This document shows, in pieces, positions 18,599-28,014 of a stretch of DNA of 64,000 bases. Position 1 is the first letter of the stretch. Each line of letters starts with the position of its first letter. Location: positions 1,364,001 through 1,428,000 of the forward strand of contig NZ_JAIGNL010000001.1 of NCBI RefSeq assembly GCF_019711395.1, in the 5' to 3' direction. Source of the DNA: Qipengyuania xiapuensis (GTDB lineage: Bacteria > Pseudomonadota > Alphaproteobacteria > Sphingomonadales > Sphingomonadaceae). The position numbers and the translations under genes are program-made. The notes beneath the pieces were generated by a model that did not search any database, was not told the DNA's origin, and worked only from the letters and a program-made list of their open reading frames with translations.

Positions 18599-19819
18599 TC
18601 AGCCCCAATTCGCCATTTCTGCTTCGAGGCCTTCGACGATGGCTTCGAAGAACTGCTCGGTGGTCATCCAGCTCTGGTCCGGGCCGATAAGCAGCGCGAG
18701 GTCCTTGGTCATCTTGCCGCTCTCGACGGTCTTGATGCAGACCTGCTCGAGCGTTTCGGCGAACTTCACCACGTCGGGCGTGTTGTCGAACTTGCCGCGA
18801 TACATGAGGCCGCGCGTCCAGGCGAAGATGCTGGCGATCGGATTGGTCGAGGTCGCCTTGCCCTGCTGGTGCTGGCGATAGTGGCGAGTAACGGTGCCGT
18901 GGGCAGCTTCCGCTTCGACGGTCTTGCCATCGGGCGTCATCAGGACCGAGGTCATCAGGCCGAGCGAGCCGAAACCCTGCGCGACGATGTCCGACTGCAC
19001 GTCGCCGTCGTAGTTCTTGCAGGCCCAGACGAACTTGCCGTTCCACTTGAGCGCTGCTGCGACCATGTCGTCGATCAGGCGGTGTTCGTAGGTGAGGCCG
19101 TGCTTCTCGAACTCGGCCTTGTATTCGGCGTCGAACACTTCCTGGAACAGGTCCTTGAAGCGGCCGTCGTACTTCTTGAGGATGGTGTTCTTGGTCGACA
19201 GGTACACCGGCCACTTGCGGTCGAGGCCGTAAGCGAAGCTGGCGCGCGCGAAGTCACGGATGCTGTCGTCGAGGTTGTACATCGCCATGGCGACGCCGGG
19301 GCTCTGGAATTCGAACACGTCGAGATCGATGTTCTCGCCGTTTTCGCCTTCGAAGACGAGGCGCAGCTTCCCGGCGCCCGGGATCAGCGTGTCGGTGGCA
19401 CGGTACTGGTCACCGAAGGCGTGACGGCCGACCACGATGGGATCGGTCCAGCCCGGGACGAGACGCGGCACGTTGTCGATGACGATCGGCTCGCGGAAGA
19501 CCACGCCGCCGAGGATGTTACGGATCGTGCCGTTGGGCGAACGCCACATCTTCTTGAGGTCGAATTCCTCGACGCGCGCTTCGTCGGGCGTGATCGTGGC
19601 GCACTTAACGCCGACGCCGTGTTCCTTGATCGCGTTGGCCGCATCGATGGTGATCTGGTCGTCGGTCTCGTCGCGCTTCTCGATAGAGAGATCGTAATAT
19701 TTGAGGTCTACATCGAGATAGGGAAGGATCAGCCGTTCGCGGATCCACTTCCAGATGATTTTGGTCATTTCGTCGCCGTCGAGTTCGACGACCGGGTTGG
19801 CTACCTTGATCTTGGCCAT
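18599..19819 (-). CDS. icd: NADP-dependent isocitrate dehydrogenase
   Basis: A 406-residue protein starting [19 protein letters not shown], the standard N-terminus of the homodimeric, eukaryote-like NADP-IDH class found in alphaproteobacteria. It converts isocitrate to 2-oxoglutarate and CO2 in the TCA cycle and makes NADPH. Visible family motifs are [15 protein letters not shown], the [10 protein letters not shown] region with substrate-binding Arg and Ser/Asn, [20 protein letters not shown] (metal-binding Asp residues) and [11 protein letters not shown] (NADP adenine site). Length is normal. A good ribosome site (ACAGGAAAC) precedes the ATG. It is transcribed divergently from the exopolysaccharide initiating transferase across a gap of about 200 nt and has its own terminator. 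Cytoplasmic. Confidence 0.96.
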   Translation of the reverse strand: MAKIKVANPVVELDGDEMTKIIWKWIRERLILPYLDVDLKYYDLSIEKRDETDDQITIDAANAIKEHGVGVKCATITPDEARVEEFDLKKMWRSPNGTIRNILGGVVFREPIVIDNVPRLVPGWTDPIVVGRHAFGDQYRATDTLIPGAGKLRLVFEGENGENIDLDVFEFQSPGVAMAMYNLDDSIRDFARASFAYGLDRKWPVYLSTKNTILKKYDGRFKDLFQEVFDAEYKAEFEKHGLTYEHRLIDDMVAAALKWNGKFVWACKNYDGDVQSDIVAQGFGSLGLMTSVLMTPDGKTVEAEAAHGTVTRHYRQHQQGKATSTNPIASIFAWTRGLMYRGKFDNTPDVVKFAETLEQVCIKTVESGKMTKDLALLIGPDQSWMTTEQFFEAIVEGLEAEMANWG

Positions 19820-20018
19820 GGGTTTCCTGTCAGTTCGAATGAAGTTGGCGGCGCTTTAGCAGAGACACCCGCTGGGACAAGGTCGACCAAGTGCAGGCTT
19901 GTTATTTTCGCCCCTTTGGGAGTAAGGGCGGGGCTTGGTTCCATGGGGAACGCGGTCGCTCGCAAAGCTCCGAACTCTGGAAAAGTTTTCGATATTCCAA
20001 GAAGTTGGATCGTATAGA

Positions 20019-21386
20019 ATGTTAATGGAAACAGAGCAGAAGTCCGGTTCCCGGCCGATTATGGAGCAACGTCGCCTCCAGCTCTACCTGCTGCTCTTCG
20101 TCACCGATATGGCGGCTCTGCTGGCCGCGTTCGTGCTGGCAGGGGGTATCTACCGGGGGGTCTGGCCGATGCCTTTCGCCCTCAACATGGCCTATGCCTT
20201 CATACCGGTATTCGCAGCGATCGCCTTCTACCAGAGGTGCTATTCGCTCAGGTCACTGGACGACTTTCGCTATTCGATCACCCGGCTGGGCGCAGCCCTC
20301 GCGATATCCGCTATCCTGTGCATGGTGATGATCTTCTATGCAAAGGCGGCTCAGGCATTCTCGCGCGTCATGCTTTCGCTGGCACTGATCTTCGGTTTCG
20401 CGATGATGGCGATGACAAGGGCGGCGCTGCACAAGCTCCTGCGCCGCGTTTACGGCGAGAGCGTCGTTTCCACGCTCGTCATTCTCGATGGTGGCCCGCC
20501 TGTGAATGCGAAGCGTACCGTCACCATCAACACGGGGACGATGAACATCGAGGGGGCCCGTTCCGATCCCTCCAGCCTCGACGAGATCGGGCGCGTGATC
20601 AGGGGTATGGACCGTGTCATCGTGAGCTGTACGGCCGATCGCCGCGCTTACTGGGCCGAGATCCTGCGTGCGGCTGGCGTGCGCGGCGAAGTCATCTCGG
20701 AAGTGATACAGGAGCTGGGCGCAATCTCGCTCAATCGCGAGGATGGGCAGTCCTTCCTGGTCGTGTCGACGGGGCCCCTCAGTCTGCGTTCACGCCTTTT
20801 GAAGCGTGCTTTCGACGTGGTCGTTTGTACCGCTGCACTCGTCCTGCTGAGCCCGGTGATGATCATCACTGCGATCCTGATCAAGCTCGAGGACGGCGGA
20901 CCGGTTCTCTTCGTTCAGCCGAGAATGGGAAGAGGCAATTGCATTTTCAGGATGTTCAAGTTCCGCTCGATGCGGATCGACGGACTTGATCACGACGGTG
21001 CAAGGTCGACGTCGAGGTCGGACGATCGCGTAACGCGTATAGGGCGCTTCATTCGCAAGACTTCGATTGATGAGTTGCCCCAGCTTTTCAATGTGCTGCG
21101 CAACGAAATGAGCATTGTCGGGCCACGGCCGCACGCCCTTGGTTCGCTCGCGGAAAAGAAGCTGTTCTGGGAAGTCGACGACAAATACTGGCAGCGCCAT
21201 TCGCTCAAGCCGGGCCTCACTGGCCTTGCCCAAGTTCGCGGCCACCGCGGCGCCACCGAGAGCGAGAGCCATTTGAAATCACGGCTAAATGCCGATCTGG
21301 AATATATTGGGAACTGGTCACTGGTCACAGACATTAAGATCGTGTTGGCGACCGCGAGGGTGATGCTGCACGAGAATGCCTTTTAG
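20019..21386 (+). CDS. Exopolysaccharide initiating glycosylphosphotransferase (polyprenyl-phosphate sugar transferase)
   Basis: About 455 residues. It transfers the first sugar-1-phosphate to the undecaprenyl-phosphate carrier at the inner membrane. The N-terminal half has four hydrophobic segments, then a soluble middle region, another membrane segment (about 290-310) and the C-terminal catalytic domain: KRAFDVVVCTAAL, QPRMGRGNCIFRMFKFRSMR, KTSIDELPQLFNVL, GEMSIVGPRP-type NEMSIVGPRPHA. This is the WcaJ/GumD/SpsB-like family; glucose or galactose phosphate is the usual substrate but cannot be read from sequence. The start is uncertain: ATG 20019, 20025 and 20061 are all possible and none has a strong ribosome site. 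It opens the exopolysaccharide locus. Confidence 0.9.
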   Translation: MLMETEQKSGSRPIMEQRRLQLYLLLFVTDMAALLAAFVLAGGIYRGVWPMPFALNMAYAFIPVFAAIAFYQRCYSLRSLDDFRYSITRLGAALAISAILCMVMIFYAKAAQAFSRVMLSLALIFGFAMMAMTRAALHKLLRRVYGESVVSTLVILDGGPPVNAKRTVTINTGTMNIEGARSDPSSLDEIGRVIRGMDRVIVSCTADRRAYWAEILRAAGVRGEVISEVIQELGAISLNREDGQSFLVVSTGPLSLRSRLLKRAFDVVVCTAALVLLSPVMIITAILIKLEDGGPVLFVQPRMGRGNCIFRMFKFRSMRIDGLDHDGARSTSRSDDRVTRIGRFIRKTSIDELPQLFNVLRNEMSIVGPRPHALGSLAEKKLFWEVDDKYWQRHSLKPGLTGLAQVRGHRGATESESHLKSRLNADLEYIGNWSLVTDIKIVLATARVMLHENAF

Positions 21387-21568
21387 AATACGAATGCGAG
21401 CTGTTGCTTCTGTGCAACAACATTTCGCTGATCTGGATGAACTGTGTCTAATCAGCGATATAGCGAACAACTGATGCTTTTTGTTAGGCTTTTCGTGGTT
21501 GCGTGGTTCAAGAGATGTTGCTAGCCACCACTCAGAGTTCTCAGAATAATAATTACTAGGAGTACCTT

Positions 21569-21853
21569 ATGATCAAGAAGACGCTCGGACGTATCATGGC
21601 CGGTGCCGGTGCAATGGCAATGGTCGCCACCCCGATGGTTGCCAACGCAGGTACCCGCGCTGCTGACGCCGAAGTCGTTTCGGTTCAGCCGGTGAAGATG
21701 TCGGCAGTCAGCCGCGCTTCGGAAGGCGCTGAGAGCCGTAGCGAAGCTGGCGGCACCGCTACCATCGTTGCAATCATCGCAGCTGTCGCTGTGATCATCG
21801 GTATCATCGCAGCTGTCGACGACGACGACGACGATCTGTCGCCGGGTTCGTAA
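21569..21853 (+). CDS. Small exported protein with C-terminal membrane segment and poly-Asp tail
   Basis: A 94-residue protein: signal peptide (residues 1-27, ending VANAG), a hydrophilic middle, a second hydrophobic stretch (TATIVAIIAAVAVIIGIIAA) and a tail with six aspartates encoded by a GAC repeat. The ribosome site ACTAGGAG is strong. It has its own upstream non-coding region of 182 nt, comparatively AT-rich, and its own terminator, so it is probably a separate abundant transcript inside the exopolysaccharide locus. Similar short proteins with an Ala/Ile/Val segment and an Asp-rich end occur in sphingomonads, but I know no function. It may sit in the inner membrane with the acidic tail in the periplasm or cytoplasm; topology is undecided. 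Confidence 0.8.
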   Translation: MIKKTLGRIMAGAGAMAMVATPMVANAGTRAADAEVVSVQPVKMSAVSRASEGAESRSEAGGTATIVAIIAAVAVIIGIIAAVDDDDDDLSPGS

Positions 21854-21878
21854 GACACTCGACTGCTAGATTTAAAGT

Positions 21879-21910
21879 CCCGCCGATCCTTGATGATCGG
21901 CGGGATTTTT
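21879..21910 (+). terminator. Intrinsic terminator after the 94-residue protein gene
   Basis: A perfect 10-bp stem, CCCGCCGATC (21879-21888) with GATCGGCGGG (21895-21904), a 6-nt loop, and ATTTTT directly after. It separates the small gene from the long downstream operon, which begins 34 nt later. Confidence 0.88.
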
Positions 21911-21944
21911 CTATTGTGCCATGCGTTTGTGGGAAAGACGGTAG

Positions 21945-23333
21945 ATGGGGTATTCCGCTGGACGCAGTCGCAGTCACAAGCGCAAGAGCGCCGACGCTGA
22001 GCTGCTGAACCTAAGGCAAGCGCCAGGGCAGCTTGGGGTGGTGTTGCTGGCCCTCGCGTTCTTTGCGTTCGTGATGGGAGGCGGGGGTAGTCGCTATGCC
22101 CTTGCGAACCTGCTCGTGCAGATCGCCGCGCTTGGCGCGATGGCTTTTGCAATCCCGCACTTCCGAAAGAGCCTTGGCGATATGCCTCGCGGCCTTCGCC
22201 TTCTGGTTGTCTGCTCGTTCCTTCTCCCGCTTCTGCAGATCGTCCCGCTCCCTCCTGCGTTGTGGCAAGCGCTTCCGGGCAGGGACCTGGTCGCTGAAAG
22301 CCTCGAACTTATCGGGCAATCGGCTGCGTGGTTTCCGCTGAGCGTCGATTACGGGCGAACCTTGGTCGCCATGGCGTCGTTGGTGCCGGTTCTTGCCATC
22401 CTGCTTCTCTATCCATGGGGCAAGGAAGGGGCTGCCGAGGCGGCGCTTCTTCTTATCGTCGTGCTTGGCTGGCTCAATTTCGCATTCGGAGCGCTCCAAT
22501 TGTTCGCGCCGCAGAATGCACTCAATCCCTATCCCGTACGCGATGGGGGCCGGCTCTACGGGTTCTTCGCCAATCATAACTCCAGCGGGCTGTTTTTCGT
22601 GATCGCCCTGTGTGCAGCTATCGGTGCGGCGCGTTCATCGCTCGCGACCCCAGCCTTGCGGCCATTCTTCTGGGGTAGCGGCGCGATCTTCGCCCTTGGC
22701 GCTGTTCTCACCAACTCGCGTTCGTCGACCGCACTGCTGCTGTTGCCGTTGGCGCTTGCGGGCTGGATCGGTTGGAACAAGCTAGCCCGCTTCGGTGGCA
22801 AGGTCCGAATGGCAGTCGCAGCCGCGGCTGTCGTCTCGCTCGGCGGGATGGCGTTGCTATTCACACAGAACAGCAGGTTGGGCGCGACAGCTTCGCGATT
22901 TGCCACTCTGGAGGATCATCGACCCGAAATCTGGACGGACAGTCTCGTATCCATCGAGCGATTCTTCCCTTTCGGAAGCGGTCTGGGCACTTTCAGGGAT
23001 GTGTTCCCCGTCGACGAATCCCTTGAATACGTATTGGCCGGGCAGGCTGGCCGTGCCCATAACGACTATATGGAGATTGCGATCGAAGCCGGCATTTTCG
23101 GGCTCCTCCTCGTTGCGGCATGGGGCCTTTGGCTCGCGATCAAGGTTTTTGCAGCGCGCAATAACAAGCACTGGCCGGTGGTGCAGGCTGCAGCAATCGG
23201 CTTCCTGTGCATCGCTGCGCAATCTTTGATCGATTACCCCCTCAGAAATCAGGCAATGCTTTGCATTGCGGGCTTGCTCATAGCTGTGATGGTTGGCAGG
23301 GAGCCCGCGAAGAGGGATCGTAATGCGACTTAA
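21945..23333 (+). CDS. O-antigen ligase/polymerase family membrane protein (Wzy-like)
   Basis: A 462-residue integral membrane protein with about ten to twelve hydrophobic segments after a basic N-terminal tail. The Wzy_C/O-antigen ligase features are visible: a large periplasmic loop with RPEIWTDSLVSIERFFPFG and HNDYMEIAIEAGIFG (the His-Asn-Asp-Tyr motif of this family), preceded by LTNSRSSTALLLL. Such proteins join lipid-linked repeat units into a polymer or ligate glycans to an acceptor. Its place directly before the Wza-like and Wzc-like genes favours polymerisation of the exopolysaccharide. The last 11 nt overlap the next gene, so translation is coupled. A second protein of the same superfamily lies at 33.0 kb. 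Confidence 0.82.
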   Translation: MGYSAGRSRSHKRKSADAELLNLRQAPGQLGVVLLALAFFAFVMGGGGSRYALANLLVQIAALGAMAFAIPHFRKSLGDMPRGLRLLVVCSFLLPLLQIVPLPPALWQALPGRDLVAESLELIGQSAAWFPLSVDYGRTLVAMASLVPVLAILLLYPWGKEGAAEAALLLIVVLGWLNFAFGALQLFAPQNALNPYPVRDGGRLYGFFANHNSSGLFFVIALCAAIGAARSSLATPALRPFFWGSGAIFALGAVLTNSRSSTALLLLPLALAGWIGWNKLARFGGKVRMAVAAAAVVSLGGMALLFTQNSRLGATASRFATLEDHRPEIWTDSLVSIERFFPFGSGLGTFRDVFPVDESLEYVLAGQAGRAHNDYMEIAIEAGIFGLLLVAAWGLWLAIKVFAARNNKHWPVVQAAAIGFLCIAAQSLIDYPLRNQAMLCIAGLLIAVMVGREPAKRDRNAT

Positions 23334-24015
23334 ATTTCTGAAACTGTGCGTTCTTGGCGCACCCTTGTTTCTGGCCGGATGCTTCTCGCCGTCCGCCGAT
23401 TTGCCGAGGGGCGAGGACGCCTATCGTGTCATGCCTGCTGCAGGCGACCGCGAAGAGGTGAGCGAATACCGCATCGGCGTGCTCGACGTTCTTTCGGTCC
23501 GCGTCTTCCAGGAACCCGAACTCACCTTCGACCAGATCTCGGTGAACTCTGCCGGCACGCTGAACTTTCCTTTCGTCGGTGAGGTGGTTGCCGAGGGCAA
23601 GACCCCGATCGAACTCAGCCGCGAGCTCGAGGCTGGCCTCGGATCGCGCTATATCCGCGACCCGCAGGTTGTCGTCGGCGTCGTATCATCGGCGGCGCAG
23701 CGCGTCACGGTCGACGGCATGGTCGCGGCGCCGGGCGTCTACGAGATCGCCGGCACTTCCTCGCTCCTTGAATCGATTGCGAGAGCGCAAGGCATCACCA
23801 ACACCGCGGTCGACGATGAAGTCATCATTTTCCGTGAGATCGACGGCGAACGTTACGGCGCCGTTTTCAATCTCAAGCACATCCGCGAAGGTCGTGCGGA
23901 CGATCCCGAAGTTCTCGGGGGGGACCGCATCGTGGTCGGCTATTCTGCAGTGCGCGGAGTCTATCAGGACTTCCTTCGTGCAGCGCCGATCCTAAACCTC
24001 TTCACAAGGTTCTGA
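23323..24015 (+). CDS. Polysaccharide export lipoprotein (Wza-like, OPX family)
   Basis: A 230-residue lipoprotein. The start at 23323 overlaps the end of the preceding gene and gives a proper type II signal peptide with lipobox LAGC (Cys at about 19). It has a Poly_export domain (EYRIGVLDVLSVRVFQEPEL, then NSAGTLNFPFVGEV) and an SLBB domain (VTVDGMVAAPGVYEIAG, SSLLESIARAQG). It is shorter than E. coli Wza (about 380), lacking the long C-terminal region, as many OPX proteins do. Role: periplasm/outer-membrane channel component for exopolysaccharide. The tyrosine-kinase gene starts 1 nt after its stop, matching the usual export pair. Confidence 0.9.
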   Translation: MRLKFLKLCVLGAPLFLAGCFSPSADLPRGEDAYRVMPAAGDREEVSEYRIGVLDVLSVRVFQEPELTFDQISVNSAGTLNFPFVGEVVAEGKTPIELSRELEAGLGSRYIRDPQVVVGVVSSAAQRVTVDGMVAAPGVYEIAGTSSLLESIARAQGITNTAVDDEVIIFREIDGERYGAVFNLKHIREGRADDPEVLGGDRIVVGYSAVRGVYQDFLRAAPILNLFTRF

Positions 24016-24016
24016 C

Positions 24017-26239
24017 GTGAACATTCTTTCCCAATCGCCGGCGCTCGCCGATGTCGATGCCAAGACCCGGTCGGACTCTGCCATGGGGCAGGGTGATGCG
24101 ACTTCGATGGATGTCGATCTGCGCGCGATCATTTCGGCATTCCGTCGTAACCTGCTGTGGGTCTGCCTGATTGTTGGCGGCGCGCTTGTGGCCGGTGCTT
24201 TGTTCACTGTTCTTGTCGTGCCGCAATATGTCGCGACGTCGCGCGTGCTCGTCGAGCTTGAATCGGAACAGATTATCGAGGGCGCCGAGACGCTCCCCAC
24301 GGCTGCCTACCAGGATGCAGACCGCTTCCTGCAAACGCAGATCGACATCATCCGCAGCCGATCGCTGGCGCGGCGGGTCGTCGAGCAGGAGAACCTGTCT
24401 GAAAGCGAAGAGTTCTTCGCATCGCAGGGCGCCGAACTCCCCTCGGAGGGCGATCTTCCCGAAGGCGTGAATGCCGAGCGGGCACTTCCTGAATTCCGCG
24501 AGGAAGTCGCAATCGACATCCTCCAGGAAAATCTGAACGTGACGCTTCCGCTCGACAGCCGCATCATCTCGGTGTCCTTCAGGAGCGCGGATCCCCAGCT
24601 GGCCGCCACGATCTCGAATGCAATGGCAGAGAGCTACATCGCCAGCAATCTGTCCCGCAAGTTCGACAGTTCGGCCTATGCGCGTGACTATCTCGGCCAA
24701 CAGCTCGCCGATGCGCGCGCCAAGCTCGAGCAGAGCGAGCGCGACCTGAACCAGTATTCGCGCGCCGCCGGCCTGATCCGTGTCACCGGGCAGGGTCAGA
24801 ACGCGGACCAGGAGACGACGCTCTCCATCACCAACGATGCGTTGCAGCAGATCAACGAGGCTGCGAGCCTCGCGACGGCGCGCAGGATCGCCGCGCAGCA
24901 GAGCTGGGAGAGCATTTCGAACCAGCCGCTCATGGCGATTCCGCAGGTTCTGCAGAACAATGCAGTACAATCGCTTCTGGCGGAAAAGAGCCAAGCAGAG
25001 TCGGCTCTCGCCGCTGAACGTTCGCGTCACCTCGAAGATCACCCCAACGTGAAGGCGCTGGAAGCCCGCGTCGCCGAGATCGACGCGCAGATCGACGCAG
25101 TGGCACGGTCGATCAAGAGCTCGGTCGAGCTCCAGTACGAATCCGCGCTCGAACAGGAAAACGTGATCTCCGGCCAGGTCGACAGCCTGCGTTCGGCCGC
25201 GCTCGACGAACAGGATCGCGGTGTCCAGTACAACGTGTTGAAGCGCGTCGCCGAAACCGACCGCGCGCTCTACAACACGCTGCTCACGCGCTTCAACGAG
25301 TTGAACGCGACTGCCGGTGCTTCTTCCAACAACGTTTCGTTGGTCGACCTTGCCGAGACGCCGCGCGAGCCGAGCTATCCCAATCCGCTGATCAACATGA
25401 TCATCGCATTGTTGGGCGGCGTGGTGGCGGCTTCGGGCTTCGTGTTCCTGCGCGACCACTTCGACGACGTGATCCGCTCGCCCGACGATGTCGAGCGCAA
25501 GCTGGGCGTCTCGCTGCTGGGACTGGTGCCCAAGACCATCGAGGAAACTCCGGAGGAAGAGCTCGAGGATCCCAAGTCCCCGATGAGCGAGGCCTATCGT
25601 TCCCTGCTCACCAACATCCGGTACAGCAGCGCGAACGGAATTCCCGAAACCATTGCGATCACCAGCTCGCAACCTGGCGAGGGCAAGACCACGACGTCGC
25701 ACGAACTGGCTCGCGGAATTGCCGAGCTTGGCCGTTCGACGCTGCTTATCGATGCCGACTTGCGCCGTCCCACGCTGCACAAGCGGACCGGCGATCTCGA
25801 GCGCGAAGGCTTCACCACCATCCTTGCAGGCGAGAACCGCTTCGAGAACGTGGTCTTCCCTTCGGGCGAACCGAACCTGCACTACATGACGGCACTGCCT
25901 ATCCCGCCGAACCCGGCTGCGTTGTTCGTGTCGGAGCGTTTCGACCAGCTGCTGGAGGAAATGCGCGGCAAGTACGATTGCATCGTCTTTGACGCGCCGC
26001 CGGTCCTTGGGCTTGCCGATGCGACAACGCTCGCGGCCCATGTCGATGCGCTCTTGATGGTGATCGATTCCTCGAGCGCCAATCGCGGCGCGATCAAGGC
26101 ATCGCTGCGCAGGCTCTCGCTCGTGAAGACCAATCTGATCGGCGCGGTTCTCACCAAGTTCGATGCCCGCAAGCTGGGCGGCGAATACGAGTACTATGCG
26201 GCCGATTACTACACGTACGAAAGCACGAAGAAGGATTGA
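24017..26239 (+). CDS. Polysaccharide co-polymerase / tyrosine autokinase (Wzc-like, GumC-CpsD fusion)
   Basis: A 740-residue inner-membrane protein. Two membrane segments (about 48-68 and 457-477) flank a periplasmic Wzz/GNVR domain with coiled coils. The cytoplasmic C-terminal third is a BY-kinase: Walker A QPGEGKTT (about 550), Walker A' LLIDADLRRP, Walker B IVFDAPPV, and a tail with six tyrosines between residues 724 and 734 that would be the autophosphorylation cluster. In this family, cycling phosphorylation controls chain length and export with the OPX partner encoded just upstream. No separate phosphatase gene was seen in the locus. The next gene begins 4 nt after the stop. Confidence 0.92.
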   Translation: MNILSQSPALADVDAKTRSDSAMGQGDATSMDVDLRAIISAFRRNLLWVCLIVGGALVAGALFTVLVVPQYVATSRVLVELESEQIIEGAETLPTAAYQDADRFLQTQIDIIRSRSLARRVVEQENLSESEEFFASQGAELPSEGDLPEGVNAERALPEFREEVAIDILQENLNVTLPLDSRIISVSFRSADPQLAATISNAMAESYIASNLSRKFDSSAYARDYLGQQLADARAKLEQSERDLNQYSRAAGLIRVTGQGQNADQETTLSITNDALQQINEAASLATARRIAAQQSWESISNQPLMAIPQVLQNNAVQSLLAEKSQAESALAAERSRHLEDHPNVKALEARVAEIDAQIDAVARSIKSSVELQYESALEQENVISGQVDSLRSAALDEQDRGVQYNVLKRVAETDRALYNTLLTRFNELNATAGASSNNVSLVDLAETPREPSYPNPLINMIIALLGGVVAASGFVFLRDHFDDVIRSPDDVERKLGVSLLGLVPKTIEETPEEELEDPKSPMSEAYRSLLTNIRYSSANGIPETIAITSSQPGEGKTTTSHELARGIAELGRSTLLIDADLRRPTLHKRTGDLEREGFTTILAGENRFENVVFPSGEPNLHYMTALPIPPNPAALFVSERFDQLLEEMRGKYDCIVFDAPPVLGLADATTLAAHVDALLMVIDSSSANRGAIKASLRRLSLVKTNLIGAVLTKFDARKLGGEYEYYAADYYTYESTKKD

Positions 26240-26243
26240 TATC

Positions 26244-27383
26244 GTGCAAGGCCGGACAGCCAGCTTGCTTGTACGGATCGGCCTGTTCCTGCTGCTTGGC
26301 GGAATAATCGGCCTGTTCCAGCTGGACCGGGCGTCCGCCGAGCGTCCGGCGCTTACTGCCTATGTCCCGATGGGGCTTGGCGGCGAGGCGGATCGTGAGC
26401 GCGCGCAACAATTTGCGACGAGCAATCCCGAGCTGGCCGATCTCGCCACGACCTCGCTCCTGCGGCATCGACCGGTCCCGTCTTCGCACCTCAGCCTGCG
26501 GGCATACTACCTTGTCGAGAACGACCGTCCGGAGGAGGGTGGTGCAGCCCTTACACTGGCAGCGCAGCGTGGCTGGCGGGATCGCTACACACAGATCATG
26601 GTGCTGGCTTCAGCTGTCGCGAACGACAATGGCGCGGCTGCGGCACAGCGGCTCGAGGCGCTGATGCGTGGCCGCGACGAGTGGGAAATCCAGATCGCTG
26701 CTGCGCGCCAGGTGCTCGAAGTCGAGAGCGCGCGTCAGGAATTCGCCGCAAGATTTGCCGATAGCCCGCGGCTTTCGTTCCAGATGACGCAGCTGGTGGA
26801 GCGCGATCGCACCCTTGCGCCGGATGCGGCGCGCGCGATTATCCATGCGAGCGAACTCGACTACCAAGTTCCTTGCGAAGAGGTCTCCCGCATCGGGCGT
26901 CACCTGCTTATTCAAGGCGAAGCGGACCTCGCTCTGGAAAGCTGGACCGCCGGTTGCGGTACACTAGCCGAGATCAACGATTATGGTTTCGTCTACAGCG
27001 ATGAGGAAGCGGGGCCCTTCGCATGGCAATTCCAGCGCGGTCGCGGCGTTTCGACGCGCCCGGGGCGGGATGATGATGCAGTGACCGTGGTCAACCGCTC
27101 GCCGGCAGCCCGTCTCGTTGCTTCCCGGTTTGCACTCCTCGAGCCGGGTAGGCACCGTTTCCGCCTGCAATCGGACGACCAGCGCCCCTCCGTTTCACGC
27201 GAGACGGGGGAGACAAGCCTCATCATGCGATGCGGAAACAGGGACAGTGGCCCATTTCTTCCCGATCAATCGGACGAAGCGGGTGTCTACGAATTCATCG
27301 TGCCCGAGGGATGCCCCATGCAATTCATAGCCCTGAACGCAAGGCGGGGGCGCGTGGCGGATTTGAAACTGACCAAGCTATAA
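26244..27383 (+). CDS. Exopolysaccharide-locus protein of unknown function, one membrane segment
   Basis: A 379-residue protein from GTG 26244, 4 nt after the kinase gene's stop, which suggests translational coupling. Residues about 10-28 are a signal peptide or anchor (LLVRIGLFLLLGGIIGLF). The middle is alpha-helical and alanine-rich with TPR-like pacing (GGAALTLAAQRGWRDRY, VANDNGAAAAQRLEALM, GEADLALESWTAGCG). The last 110 residues look beta-rich (SPAARLVASRFALLEPGRHRF, GVYEFIVPEGCPM) with four cysteines that could pair in the periplasm. I do not recognise a named family. Context suggests an accessory of polymer export or assembly; this is inference from position only. Confidence 0.75.
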   Translation: MQGRTASLLVRIGLFLLLGGIIGLFQLDRASAERPALTAYVPMGLGGEADRERAQQFATSNPELADLATTSLLRHRPVPSSHLSLRAYYLVENDRPEEGGAALTLAAQRGWRDRYTQIMVLASAVANDNGAAAAQRLEALMRGRDEWEIQIAAARQVLEVESARQEFAARFADSPRLSFQMTQLVERDRTLAPDAARAIIHASELDYQVPCEEVSRIGRHLLIQGEADLALESWTAGCGTLAEINDYGFVYSDEEAGPFAWQFQRGRGVSTRPGRDDDAVTVVNRSPAARLVASRFALLEPGRHRFRLQSDDQRPSVSRETGETSLIMRCGNRDSGPFLPDQSDEAGVYEFIVPEGCPMQFIALNARRGRVADLKLTKL

Positions 27384-27453
27384 CCTAGACGCGCGCACTG
27401 ATCCGGATGTTCGCCGGAGCTTCTTGTTCTCGAATTCTGAAATTGGACGGCTG

Positions 27454-28011
27454 ATGATTGAAGCAACTCCTCTTCCCGGAGTTTTCCAGATCACCCCGCC
27501 TCGCCACGGCGATGCGCGCGGGTTTTTCAGCGAGAGCTGGAATGCGAAGACTTTGTGCAATGCAGGACTCGAACTGCCTGCTTTCGTGCAGGATAACCAT
27601 TCGATGTCGGTTGATGCCGGCACGGTACGCGGGCTGCACTACCAGTCCCCTCCGCACGCACAGGGCAAGCTGGTCCGCTGCGGCCGGGGCAGTATTTTCG
27701 ATGTGGCAGTGGATGTACGCAAGGGCTCGCCAACCTACGGAAAGTGGTTCGGCACGGAGCTGAGCTATGAAAATGGCAGGCAACTATGGGTTCCTGTGGG
27801 TTTCCTCCACGGGTTTGCGACCTTGGAGCCCGATAGCGAAATCATCTACAAGTGCACCGATCACTACGCGCCCGAGTGCGATGGCGCGGTCCGCTGGGAC
27901 AGTGTCGGCATCGATTGGCCGATGGGCGATCTGGAACCGACCCTTTCCGACAAGGACCGGGCCGCCATCCCCTTCGCCGAATTCGAAACCCCTTTCAAAT
28001 ACGAGGACTGA
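27454..28011 (+). CDS. rmlC: dTDP-4-dehydrorhamnose 3,5-epimerase
   Basis: A 185-residue cupin enzyme, normal length. It epimerises dTDP-4-keto-6-deoxyglucose at C3 and C5, the third step to dTDP-L-rhamnose. Family signatures are ARGFFSESWN, QDNHSMS, the catalytic-His stretch RGLHYQSPP, and GFLHGFATL. ATG 27454 is chosen over an in-frame TTG at 27424 because it gives the standard N-terminus (MIEATPLPGVFQI). It is the first of four contiguous rhamnose genes (rmlC-B-D-A), separated from rmlB by 3 nt. Cytoplasmic. Confidence 0.95.
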   Translation: MIEATPLPGVFQITPPRHGDARGFFSESWNAKTLCNAGLELPAFVQDNHSMSVDAGTVRGLHYQSPPHAQGKLVRCGRGSIFDVAVDVRKGSPTYGKWFGTELSYENGRQLWVPVGFLHGFATLEPDSEIIYKCTDHYAPECDGAVRWDSVGIDWPMGDLEPTLSDKDRAAIPFAEFETPFKYED

Positions 28012-28014
28012 ACC

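Noticed and set aside
19827-19845. Possible SOS box upstream of icd
   Set aside because: The sequence is GTTC-N7-GTTG, one base off the consensus, and icd is not an expected SOS gene.
21387-21568. Riboswitch or attenuator in the leader before the 94-residue gene
   Set aside because: Only a weak GTTGC...GCAAC hairpin is visible; no known riboswitch core or leader peptide was recognised.
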